Source: Flagellimonas flava
GTDB taxonomy: Bacteria > Bacteroidota > Bacteroidia > Flavobacteriales > Flavobacteriaceae
Assembly (NCBI RefSeq): GCF_900129665.1
Contig: NZ_FQWL01000001.1
Coordinates: forward strand, 1,206,457 to 1,270,456
Reading direction: 5' to 3'
DNA length: 64,000 bases
Part shown: positions 54,469-62,813 of the stretch, in pieces
Position numbering within the stretch: position 1 is the first letter of the stretch
How the letters are laid out: every line of letters begins with the position of its first letter
Position numbers and translations under genes: made by a program
The notes under the pieces: generated by a model
The model's database searches: none
What the model saw: the letters and a program-made list of their open reading frames with translations, nothing else
What the model was told of the DNA's origin: nothing

Positions 54469-55488
54469 ATGATTGAAGTAATAGAAGAAAAAGAAGGTTG
54501 GGATGAGTTCGTTTCAACCTTTAACGACTCAGACTTTTATCACTCCTTTGACTACCATATGATAGAGAAGGGCGAGGGAAAGCCTTTGCTTCTAAAATAC
54601 TCAAATGGTGATGTCTGTATTGGTCTACCATTGTTAATTAGAAAGATTCCCGATTCCCCCTTTTACGACGCCACATCGGTATATGGTTATCCAGGACCAT
54701 TGTACAAGAATATTTCCCTCAGTTTTGATAACAAACATTTTGCGCATGAACTGTTCGACTATTTTGTGGAAAAAAATATTGTAGCGGTATTTTCGAGACT
54801 AAATCCATTTTTGCCTCTACAACATAAAGTGCTAGAACTAATAGGTACTATTGAAAAAACCGGGCCGGTTGTCACAATAGACCTGAAAAAGAACATAGAA
54901 TTACAACGAAAAGAATTTGGGAGAAGATTAAAGGGGCAACTGAATAAGGCCAGAAGACATTGTACCGTTAAAAAGGTAAGTAGCGATGAAGATTTTCAGG
55001 AATTTGTCAAAATCTACCATGAAAATATGGATCGTGTAAATGCCAAACCCATGTACTACTTCAACGATAGCTATTTTAAAACTTTGGTTGAAAGCAACGA
55101 TTTTAGTACCGAAACACTACTAGCAGTTCACAATGAAACAAATGAAGTAATTGGCGCTAGCCTCTTTGTTTATAAAAATTCGGTGGTGCATTATCATCTT
55201 TCAGGAACCAGAAATGAATTCCTGCCTTTGATGCCTACTAAACTGCTTATTGATGAGATGAGAATAAAAGCAACCCAACTTGGCCTATCTTGGTTTAACC
55301 TTGGTGGCGGGCTTGCCGGTGCCAACGATACATTGCTTCAGTTTAAATCCTCCTTCTCTAAAGAAATGGTAGATTTTTGTGTTTGGAAACTGGTTGTCCG
55401 ACCAGAGATTTATAAGCAACTCATTGCGAAAAACAACAACGGTACAAAAGGGGACTATTTTCCACTCTATAGATGTAATGGAGTATAA
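54469..55488 (+). CDS. FemAB-related GNAT-fold acyltransferase
   Basis: A 339-residue FemAB/BioF2-like GNAT: FYHSFDYHMIEKGEGKPLLL, FGRRLKGQLNKARRHCTVKKV, IGASLFVYKNSVVHYHLSGTRNEFLPLMPTKL and WFNLGGGLAGANDTLLQFKSSF. FemAB enzymes transfer amino acids from tRNA to a cell-wall acceptor; others use acyl-CoA. It heads the run of four GNAT genes. No signal or TM. Confidence 0.85.
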   Translation: MIEVIEEKEGWDEFVSTFNDSDFYHSFDYHMIEKGEGKPLLLKYSNGDVCIGLPLLIRKIPDSPFYDATSVYGYPGPLYKNISLSFDNKHFAHELFDYFVEKNIVAVFSRLNPFLPLQHKVLELIGTIEKTGPVVTIDLKKNIELQRKEFGRRLKGQLNKARRHCTVKKVSSDEDFQEFVKIYHENMDRVNAKPMYYFNDSYFKTLVESNDFSTETLLAVHNETNEVIGASLFVYKNSVVHYHLSGTRNEFLPLMPTKLLIDEMRIKATQLGLSWFNLGGGLAGANDTLLQFKSSFSKEMVDFCVWKLVVRPEIYKQLIAKNNNGTKGDYFPLYRCNGV

Positions 55489-55501
55489 CCAATAACATGG
55501 T

Positions 55502-56740
55502 ATGATAAAATCCAACCCTTTTACATCCGAGACTTTTATCTCTTATTGGTCCAAGCATTTCTTGCATGGTAAAGAAAAGCATACTTTCAATTTTGCCAAA
55601 AACCTTTCATTTTATCAATCAAAAATCCCAGGGCTTTATTTGAATGCCGGTAAAAACCTAACCAAGGGGATTGACTATGAGCTGAACCCTCCATGTGATG
55701 GTGAGGAGAAAGGCAAAACTTTGCTTATTCATGATGTCATTGATTTTTCAAGAACCGAGGAAAGCAGTAAAAATAAGGCTTTGGGTCTTTATACTGTGAA
55801 GCAGTATCCTGGATTCATGATAAAACTCGACTCCTTTGGTTCCTTGGAGGATTTTATGACGCGGTCATTTAAAAAAAGTAGTCGGTATAAGCTGCGTAAA
55901 TACAAAAAGAGGCTTGAAGAATGTTTTCCTATCTCATTTAAGGTCTATCACGGGGAAATGTCCGAAGAAGAGTTCGGTACCACTTTTGACCAATTCCGAT
56001 TGCTACTAGAAAAACGCTTTGCAGAAAAGAAAATAAGCAATAACAACTTAGATATTGAGGAATGGAATTTTTACAAGGATGTTGCGTATCCAATGATATT
56101 GGAAAAGAAAGCCGCCTTGTTTGTCCTAAAAAACAACAATGAGCCCATAAGCTTAACTTTGGCATATTTATCGGAAGACAGGGTTTTTGATGCCATTACC
56201 GTTTTTGATATTGATTATGCTAAATTCCATTTGGGAAGTATAAAAATAATGTACCTCATAGAATGGTGTATTTCAAACAATTGGCCCATACTTGATTTCT
56301 CAAAAGGCTACTTTGATTACAAAACCAGATGGTCCAACGAAAAATTTGACTTTGCGTATCACATTCTATACGACAAAAAATCTCCCAGAGCTCAACTGTT
56401 GTCTTTCACATTAAAAAATCTTTTGACATTTAAGCAGTATTTACGGGAGAAAAAGCTTAATGACAGTTTTCACCGGTTTACGTATGCCCTTAAAAACAAT
56501 AAAGAGAACCCGACTAATTATTCATTTGTAGAGCATGAATCGGTAAGCCCCGAGACTATTATGAATCAAGTGGATATATGCAAATCTGAATTCTGCACAT
56601 TAAAAGGTATATGCTTTGACTTTCTGTATCTGTACCAAGAGCAACAAAAAGATCTTAAAGTTTTTAAAGTCGATGGTCCTGAAAACATTTTCTTTTTGGT
56701 GGGCCAAAAAGCTAAAACCTGTGTCAAATTAACCACTTAA
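55502..56740 (+). CDS. Tandem GNAT-family protein 1 (BioF2/CelD-like) with C-terminal extension
   Basis: A 412-residue protein. The GNAT core spans about residues 95-290: FMTRSFKKSSRYKLRKYKKRLEECF, LEKKAALFVLKNNNEPISLTLAY, FDIDYAKFHLGSIKIMYLIEWC and LDFSKGYFDYKTRW. An N-terminal ~90 residues and a C-terminal ~100-residue extension (FDFLYLYQEQQKDLKVF, then FFLVGQKAK) are shared with the next two proteins. Start ATG 55502. First of three paralogues; acyl donor and acceptor unknown. Confidence 0.85.
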   Translation: MIKSNPFTSETFISYWSKHFLHGKEKHTFNFAKNLSFYQSKIPGLYLNAGKNLTKGIDYELNPPCDGEEKGKTLLIHDVIDFSRTEESSKNKALGLYTVKQYPGFMIKLDSFGSLEDFMTRSFKKSSRYKLRKYKKRLEECFPISFKVYHGEMSEEEFGTTFDQFRLLLEKRFAEKKISNNNLDIEEWNFYKDVAYPMILEKKAALFVLKNNNEPISLTLAYLSEDRVFDAITVFDIDYAKFHLGSIKIMYLIEWCISNNWPILDFSKGYFDYKTRWSNEKFDFAYHILYDKKSPRAQLLSFTLKNLLTFKQYLREKKLNDSFHRFTYALKNNKENPTNYSFVEHESVSPETIMNQVDICKSEFCTLKGICFDFLYLYQEQQKDLKVFKVDGPENIFFLVGQKAKTCVKLTT

Positions 56741-56750
56741 CCAAGCCGGT

Positions 56751-57911
56751 ATGGGAACTTTGAAAATCAGAAACTACAATTTCGTCCTTGATCTTTTCGA
56801 AGAAGGGAGAGTGCCACCGATATACTGCGCTGTGCAAAATGAACGCACTCCGCAGCAAGATTCAAATATTATTGCCAACAAAGGAAAGTTCGACTTTTCA
56901 GGAATCATAGAGGTTAAGTGTATTCCAGAATTCCTAACTCCCGTTACCCATCAAATAGATCAGCAAATCAAAATGCGAAATATCCAAAGATTTAATGGGT
57001 ATTATATTGATTTAACAGGATACACATCAGTGGACGACTACATGCGGACAGAACTTGGCTCCAAACGAAAATCCTTAAAAAGACAACTCAGACGACTTGA
57101 AAGTTGTTTTGACATAAACTACAAGGTGTATTTTGGTGAAATCAAAAAAGACAATTATGAATTTCTGTTTGGCAAAATGCAGGAATTTATAAACACTCGA
57201 TTTGAGCAAAAAGGAGTGCCCTTTGACCCAACCATTGATCTAGACGCTATCAGGAAAAGAACATTTTCCATGATATTGGAAAAAAAAGCCTCATTACATG
57301 TTATTTACAATGGGACCACACCTATCAATGTCGGCATTGCATATCATTTTCAAGATGTTCTGAATAGCGCAATTGGTTCTTACGACATTAACTATTCCAA
57401 ATTTGGTTTGGGTAACCTTGAAATAATAAAACATTTGGAATGGTGTCTTGAAAACGGTTATCAAATTTACGATCTAATGTGGGGAGATCTTCCCTATAAA
57501 CATACTTGGTGCAACGGGGTATTCCGATACAACCACCAAATTTTTTACAATCGGAAATCAATTTTCCATAGATTACTGGTTCCAATCAGAGTCTATTTGT
57601 ATGGTCTTAAAGATTATTATACCGCTAGAAAGAATAGAGCCAAAGGAAGAAAAAAACTGGGAACTACAAATACGAAACAGCATATTGAAATACTTCAAAT
57701 AAATAAGGATCATATACAAGGTTCACTTCTAAAAGAAACCAACATTCATCATGATTCAAACCATTGGTTAATACCACTGGTGTACGATTTCCAGTATCTG
57801 AATGTTCAGCATTCAAACGACGTTGCGGTATATGAGTTGACAAATAAGACAGGGAATTATGTTGTCATCGGTAAAAATGATGCAATTTCCATCTCAAGGA
57901 ACAAACTCTAA
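56751..57911 (+). CDS. Tandem GNAT-family protein 2 with C-terminal extension
   Basis: A 386-residue paralogue of its neighbours: LGSKRKSLKRQLRRLESCFDINYKVYFGE, LEKKASLHVIYNGTTPINVGIAY, YDINYSKFGLGNLEIIKHLEWC and LMWGDLPYKHTWCNG. The C-terminal extension ends VYDFQYLNVQHSNDVAVYEL and NYVVIGKNDAISI. It starts 10 bp after copy 1. Same predicted fold, with sequence divergence suggesting separate acceptors or a heteromeric set. Confidence 0.85.
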   Translation: MGTLKIRNYNFVLDLFEEGRVPPIYCAVQNERTPQQDSNIIANKGKFDFSGIIEVKCIPEFLTPVTHQIDQQIKMRNIQRFNGYYIDLTGYTSVDDYMRTELGSKRKSLKRQLRRLESCFDINYKVYFGEIKKDNYEFLFGKMQEFINTRFEQKGVPFDPTIDLDAIRKRTFSMILEKKASLHVIYNGTTPINVGIAYHFQDVLNSAIGSYDINYSKFGLGNLEIIKHLEWCLENGYQIYDLMWGDLPYKHTWCNGVFRYNHQIFYNRKSIFHRLLVPIRVYLYGLKDYYTARKNRAKGRKKLGTTNTKQHIEILQINKDHIQGSLLKETNIHHDSNHWLIPLVYDFQYLNVQHSNDVAVYELTNKTGNYVVIGKNDAISISRNKL

Positions 57912-57922
57912 ATTCATATGTA

Positions 57923-59098
57923 ATGGCCTTTATGGACACTGCAAATATCACTCTGTTCACTGAAATTTACCTCAAACAAGAGCTTATATCGCAGGTATAT
58001 TCGTATGTGGGGCATCGGACCAGTTCAGAGGGCCTAATTAAAACAACAGACAAGAAAAGCCCCGGTAACAAGTTTTTCTCTTTCAGTTATGTCCCTGAGT
58101 ACATGGAAACTATTGTTTCAGAACCTGCATTATGGACAGAAAAGGTTTTTCCCTCCGTTAAGGGATACGCTATTGAACTAGATGACTTCACAGACGTGGA
58201 CGATTACCTAAAAAAGCATCTTAAAAAAAGGCGCGAAAACATTAAACGTGCGGCCAAAAGATTAGAAACTTGTTTTGACATTACTTACAAAATGTTCCAA
58301 AATGACATAAGGGAAGATGAGTACCTATTTTTAATGGGTGAAATGAAGGGTTTGATCGTAAAAAGATTTCAACAGAAGGGTAAAAAAAGTGAAAACATTG
58401 CCAACTGGGATAAAATACTTTCCACCTCCTTGGAGCTAATCAAAAAAGGAAAGGCTTCAATATTTGCAATTTATAACAACAATCATCCAATAGCCATTTC
58501 ATTTAATTACAATTTTCCTTCTTTATTATTTGGCTATATATCTTCTTATGATATTGCCTATAGTAAATTTAGCCTGGGTCAGCTCTTAATATATAAACAG
58601 CTTCAGTGGTGCATAGAAAATAATTATTCCCAATTTGATATGGGTTGGGGCGACATGGAATACAAAAGGTGGTGGTCCAATAAAATATACCGCTTTAACC
58701 ATCGTATAATTTACCCCAAACATTCCTTTCCCGGTTTTCTATATGCCTTCTGGAAAGGCAACACATCTCGAGTTTTGGCGTTTCTTATTTCCAAAGGGGT
58801 CAATGATCATTGGAACAAATTCAAGCTGAAGTTAAAAGGAGATACAAAAATATTGATGCGGACCCCGACTTATAGACTCGAAGACATGTCAATTTCAGAA
58901 ATGGATGCATTGAAAGAAACTTATTTAAACCAAAGGAACCAACTACCAGTAACAGATCAAATGATCAATGATTTTCTTTTCTTGACCAAGGAACATTCAA
59001 AAAATGTAACACTACACTATTTAAAAAGCAAAAACTTGTATGTCTTAAAAGGCAAAAACAAAACAAAAGCTATTCTTATAAATCCAGAAAACGATTAG
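57923..59098 (+). CDS. Tandem GNAT-family protein 3 with C-terminal extension
   Basis: A 391-residue third paralogue: LKKRRENIKRAAKRLETCFDITYKMF, IKKGKASIFAIYNNNHPIAISFNY, YDIAYSKFSLGQLLIYKQLQWC and FDMGWGDMEYKRWWSNK. The extension reads MINDFLFLTKEHSKNVTLHY, then NLYVLKGKNK. It is 11 bp after copy 2 and 3 bp before the MBOAT gene, so the modules are probably co-expressed. Confidence 0.85.
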   Translation: MAFMDTANITLFTEIYLKQELISQVYSYVGHRTSSEGLIKTTDKKSPGNKFFSFSYVPEYMETIVSEPALWTEKVFPSVKGYAIELDDFTDVDDYLKKHLKKRRENIKRAAKRLETCFDITYKMFQNDIREDEYLFLMGEMKGLIVKRFQQKGKKSENIANWDKILSTSLELIKKGKASIFAIYNNNHPIAISFNYNFPSLLFGYISSYDIAYSKFSLGQLLIYKQLQWCIENNYSQFDMGWGDMEYKRWWSNKIYRFNHRIIYPKHSFPGFLYAFWKGNTSRVLAFLISKGVNDHWNKFKLKLKGDTKILMRTPTYRLEDMSISEMDALKETYLNQRNQLPVTDQMINDFLFLTKEHSKNVTLHYLKSKNLYVLKGKNKTKAILINPEND

Positions 59099-59101
59099 CA
59101 C

Positions 59102-60556
59102 ATGCTTTTTAATTCCATAGAATTTCTTTTTTTTCTTCCACTGGTTTTTGGACTGTATTGGTTTGTATTCAAACAGAATGTTAGAGTACAAAACATCTTC
59201 CTGATTTTTGCCAGTTATCTTTTTTATGGTTGGTGGGATTGGCGGTTTCTATTGTTGATTTTCCTCAGTACCCTTGTCGATTTTTTTGTAGGCCAGAGGA
59301 TTTATAAAAATATAGATGACAGAAAGAAAGCGAGATATTGGTTATGGGCAAGTATGGCGTTCAATATTGGCATGCTTGGTTTTTTCAAGTACAGTAATTT
59401 CTTCGTTGATTCCTTTATCGATATGTTCCATGCCATTGGCTATGACATAAAAAGCACATGGACCTTAAAGGTGATCTTACCGGTGGGTATTTCCTTTTAT
59501 ACCTTCCAGACCATGTCCTACTCCTTCGACATTTACTATAAAAAATTAACCCCAAGTAAGAATTTTATAGCATTTACCGCTTTTGTTTCTTTCTTTCCAC
59601 AATTGGTGGCGGGACCAATAGAAAGAGCTTCCAATCTATTGTCTCAAATTATCAATAGACGTTCTTTTAGCTATGTCCAGGCTTCGGGAGGCATTAAACT
59701 TATTTTATGGGGTCTTTTTAAAAAGATGGTCATAGCCGATTCCCTGGCACCTATTGTCGACGATATTTTTGCCAATTACGGTACTTATCCGGCTTCTACC
59801 CTTATTCTTGGTGTTTGCCTTTTCAGTTTTCAGGTCTATGGGGATTTCAGTGGATATTCAGATATAGCAATCGGTACAGCAAAACTTTTTGGGATAGAGC
59901 TCATGTCCAATTTTAAGTTTCCAAACTTTTCAAGAAATGTAGCGGAATATTGGCAAAGATGGCATGTATCACTATCCACTTGGTTCAGACATTACCTATA
60001 CATACCCATGGGAGGTTCGAGGGTTAGTAAAGCCAAGTCGGTAAGAAACATTATTGTGATTTTTTTAGTGAGTGGTTTTTGGCATGGGGCCAACTGGACA
60101 TTTATTTTTTGGGGTGGGCTGCACGCCTTATTCTATATCCCAGTTTTTTTAATGGGGAGAAACCGAATGTATGCGAATAATGTTGTTGGGGAAAAAAGCC
60201 TCTTCCCTACCCCCGTTGAAATCTTACAAGTGCTCTTAACGTTTGCGCTGGTAACTTTTTCTAGAATATTCTTTAGATCTCCCTCGCTTACAGATTCGTT
60301 TCAATATATGAACAGAATTGCAACCAACTTTACCTATGAACCCTATGCTCATCCCATGGGCTATAGAATGTTGGATTTTTATATCTTATTGGCCCTTTTT
60401 GTTGTTTACGAATATTTGATTCGAAAAGATGAGCGAAATCCGTTCAAATTCAAATCAAAAATTGTTCGCTTTTTATTATATACCGCAGTTATTTTGACCA
60501 TGCTCTTATTCTTTGATGATGGTGTAAACCGGTCATTTATCTACTTCCAATTTTAG
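59102..60556 (+). CDS. MBOAT-family O-acyltransferase (AlgI/DltB-like)
   Basis: A 484-residue membrane protein with about ten hydrophobic segments. Starts MLFNSIEFLFFLPLVFGLYWFVF, then LPVGISFYTFQTMSYSFDIYY, FVSFFPQLVAGPIERASNLLSQI, QVYGDFSGYSDIAIG, YWQRWHVSLSTWFRHYLYIPMGG and the catalytic His328 in FWHGANWTFIFWGGLHAL. It carries acyl groups across the inner membrane for glycan O-acylation, with the SGNH-like partner 3 bp downstream. Confidence 0.95.
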   Translation: MLFNSIEFLFFLPLVFGLYWFVFKQNVRVQNIFLIFASYLFYGWWDWRFLLLIFLSTLVDFFVGQRIYKNIDDRKKARYWLWASMAFNIGMLGFFKYSNFFVDSFIDMFHAIGYDIKSTWTLKVILPVGISFYTFQTMSYSFDIYYKKLTPSKNFIAFTAFVSFFPQLVAGPIERASNLLSQIINRRSFSYVQASGGIKLILWGLFKKMVIADSLAPIVDDIFANYGTYPASTLILGVCLFSFQVYGDFSGYSDIAIGTAKLFGIELMSNFKFPNFSRNVAEYWQRWHVSLSTWFRHYLYIPMGGSRVSKAKSVRNIIVIFLVSGFWHGANWTFIFWGGLHALFYIPVFLMGRNRMYANNVVGEKSLFPTPVEILQVLLTFALVTFSRIFFRSPSLTDSFQYMNRIATNFTYEPYAHPMGYRMLDFYILLALFVVYEYLIRKDERNPFKFKSKIVRFLLYTAVILTMLLFFDDGVNRSFIYFQF

Positions 60557-60559
60557 GAT

Positions 60560-61528
60560 ATGAAAAAGTTTTTGATAAGAATAGTAGCGTATATCTTCCT
60601 TATTTTGGTGGTGATAGAGGTTTTGGTCAGGGTCTTTCATTTATATACCGAAGATCCTCCAAGATTCATTGATAAACTTGATGTTGAAAAACGTGTTCCA
60701 GGGCATAAGGGTTATGCCGTAACTGGAAATCGAAATCAGAATTTTTCCGAATTCAATATCAATGAGGCCGGATTTAATTCCCACCGGGAATTTACTCCCT
60801 CAAAAGTCAAATATGAAATTGCCCTTATCGGCGATTCGTTTATCGAAGGGTTCCATCAAGACTACTATGACTCTACCGGAAAGAAAATAGAGCAACAACT
60901 GAATGGCGTTGAAGTTTATGAATATGGCTACGCGGGGTACGATCTGGCTAACCAACTGCATTTGATGCACTCCTATAAAGATGAATTTGAGCTCATTGAC
61001 GAAATCATAGTTTACCTAAATTATGAAAGCGACCTGGAGCGAGCTGAATACGAGCCAAACTTTGGAAGAATAACCATGCTATCATCAACCGTGTTTAAAA
61101 TACGGGATAATATCAAGTTATTGGCTTACGGTTCTAAAATTGGAATTCTTGAACCTGTTAAGAAATTGATTACAGGTCAAGGCTCTGAAAATACTTCCGA
61201 AGACCCAGAACCAGAAGATGAGTACGAGATAACTCCTGATATGGAGCAAGAATACCTGGAAAATTTTAAAAATCTGGTGAGATTATACGGCTTTGACAAG
61301 TGCAAAACCACCATTCTTTTGGATTCCAGAAAAACAAGTACATCATTTTTGGATTATTGTGAAGCCAATAATTTCAAATACATTGATTTTGCATCAAAGT
61401 TTGAAGATGCCTCTAAGCCGGTAACCTTAATTTATGACTGGCATTGGAACAATCATGGAAGAGAGTTGATTGCCGAATGTATCGTGGATTTCATTAAGAC
61501 CCGAAAGAATCGGGATAACTGCAACTAA
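60560..61528 (+). CDS. SGNH/GDSL-like membrane-anchored protein, partner of the MBOAT
   Basis: A 322-residue protein with one N-terminal TM/anchor (FLIRIVAYIFLILVVIEVLV) and a periplasmic SGNH-like domain: nucleophile Ser93 in IGDSF, YGYAGYDLANQLHLMHSY, and the C-terminal DWHWNNHG with Asp293, His295 and His299. Paired with an MBOAT it should be the periplasmic acyltransferase that hands the acyl group to the polymer, like AlgX/AlgJ or PatB. Last gene of the accessory block. Confidence 0.87.
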   Translation: MKKFLIRIVAYIFLILVVIEVLVRVFHLYTEDPPRFIDKLDVEKRVPGHKGYAVTGNRNQNFSEFNINEAGFNSHREFTPSKVKYEIALIGDSFIEGFHQDYYDSTGKKIEQQLNGVEVYEYGYAGYDLANQLHLMHSYKDEFELIDEIIVYLNYESDLERAEYEPNFGRITMLSSTVFKIRDNIKLLAYGSKIGILEPVKKLITGQGSENTSEDPEPEDEYEITPDMEQEYLENFKNLVRLYGFDKCKTTILLDSRKTSTSFLDYCEANNFKYIDFASKFEDASKPVTLIYDWHWNNHGRELIAECIVDFIKTRKNRDNCN

Positions 61529-61854
61529 AGCTCCAAAAGTCTTTCCACTATACTTCCCTGGTGGACCAGAAATGGGAATAGTTTTTCGCTATTGGACTCC
61601 ACCCGGTTCGCAAACCTATTCCGATATTAAGATGCCCAATTTTACAAAAGGCAATCTAAAGACTATAACCTAAACCTGCCGATTTGATAGGATAACCAAC
61701 AAAGTACGGCCCTTCGATTTAATGTCCGCGATACCCCAAAAGAGGTCATCCACATCCACCATCTATCAATTTCTTGATAAATAATTTTGAAGTTTTGGCT
61801 TCATTAATGGGGATGTGGATGTATATGTTTTTAAAGGTAAAAGACTTGTATATA
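61529..61854. other. Intergenic region, 326 bp, between convergent units
   Basis: No complete gene. A plus-strand open stretch near 61,540-61,673 contains LYFPGGPEMGIVFRYWTPPG and could be a fragment of a decayed gene, but has no start and no recognised family. No strong terminator hairpin seen. Confidence 0.4.
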
Positions 61855-62790
61855 CTAGTAAAAGCGTCCTGTTACATTTCTACGGTTAAGTCTATTTATG
61901 AAATCATATCTAAGAAAGACTTCGAACGAGCCATCGTTAAACTGGGTACTTCCAAGGGCAGTTGTTTCCACGTCATAAGCTAGTCCCAAAAGAAACTTCT
62001 CGGCAAACTTCACTCCAAAAAGAGCACTCACCGCCGAATTTAAACGATACGCAGCTCCCACTGAAAACTTATCATTAAACGTTAGATTTGTTGTTAGATC
62101 AAACTGTACAGGACCTCCACTAACTGCCTTCAGTAAGAAACCAGGGCGTAAAACAAGATCACGATTCAAATCAAATTGATAGCCAGAAATAAAGTAATAA
62201 TTCATTCTCTCCTTGGCGAGAAACGAGGTTCCGGTGGAAGAATTGTCAAAATGTTCTGTTTCTAAAAGACTTGGAACGGAAAGTCCAGCATAGAACTTTT
62301 CTTGGTAATAGTAAACTCCAACTCCCACATTGGGAGAAAACTTACTGTCTACGTTAGGCAAATTAGTTTCCACACCATAATTAATAAGACGCGAAAAATC
62401 TACATTTAGGAAATCTCCACCGACGTTCAATCCAAAAGCCAAACTACCATACCGAGAGGCAGGAATGGTATAAGACAATGCCACATCAAAATAAGTCTCC
62501 TGAACAGTACCATCCCCAATATTATCATTAACAACTGAAAGACCGATGCCCAGTTTTTCAGACAAAGGGCTTTGAATGCTCAGTGTTTGGGTTTCTGGTG
62601 CCCCATCCAAACCAATCCACTGTGATCTATGTAAGGCTGAAACACTCAAAACATTTCCAGCACCTGCATACGCCGGGTTTACAACGATGGTATTCAACAT
62701 ATACTGAGTATACTGCGGATCTTGCTGGCCAGAAGCCAACTTAGTTATTCCTACTGCTGCCAATACAGCAATTATTATGGATTTCTTCAT
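61855..62790 (-). CDS. PorP/SprF-family type IX secretion membrane protein
   Basis: A 311-residue outer-membrane beta-barrel protein. Signal peptide (MKKSIIIAVLAAVGITKLASG) then QQDPQYTQYMLNTIVVNPAYAGAGN, the PorP/SprF hallmark. Barrel strands include LGIGLSVVNDNIGDGTVQETYFDVALSY and GVGVYYYQEKFYAGLS. SprF helps secrete and attach SprB-type proteins; each SprF-like protein tends to be encoded next to its type-B substrate, as here with the gene 23 bp upstream. Confidence 0.93.
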   Translation of the reverse strand: MKKSIIIAVLAAVGITKLASGQQDPQYTQYMLNTIVVNPAYAGAGNVLSVSALHRSQWIGLDGAPETQTLSIQSPLSEKLGIGLSVVNDNIGDGTVQETYFDVALSYTIPASRYGSLAFGLNVGGDFLNVDFSRLINYGVETNLPNVDSKFSPNVGVGVYYYQEKFYAGLSVPSLLETEHFDNSSTGTSFLAKERMNYYFISGYQFDLNRDLVLRPGFLLKAVSGGPVQFDLTTNLTFNDKFSVGAAYRLNSAVSALFGVKFAEKFLLGLAYDVETTALGSTQFNDGSFEVFLRYDFINRLNRRNVTGRFY

Positions 62791-62813
62791 TGTGAGTATA
62801 TCTTAATTTTTTT

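Noticed and set aside
61470..61673. Plus-strand frame starting inside the SGNH gene
   Set aside because: Its first codons are within the SGNH coding sequence in another frame and no start or family supports a gene; only the downstream part is mentioned as a possible fragment.
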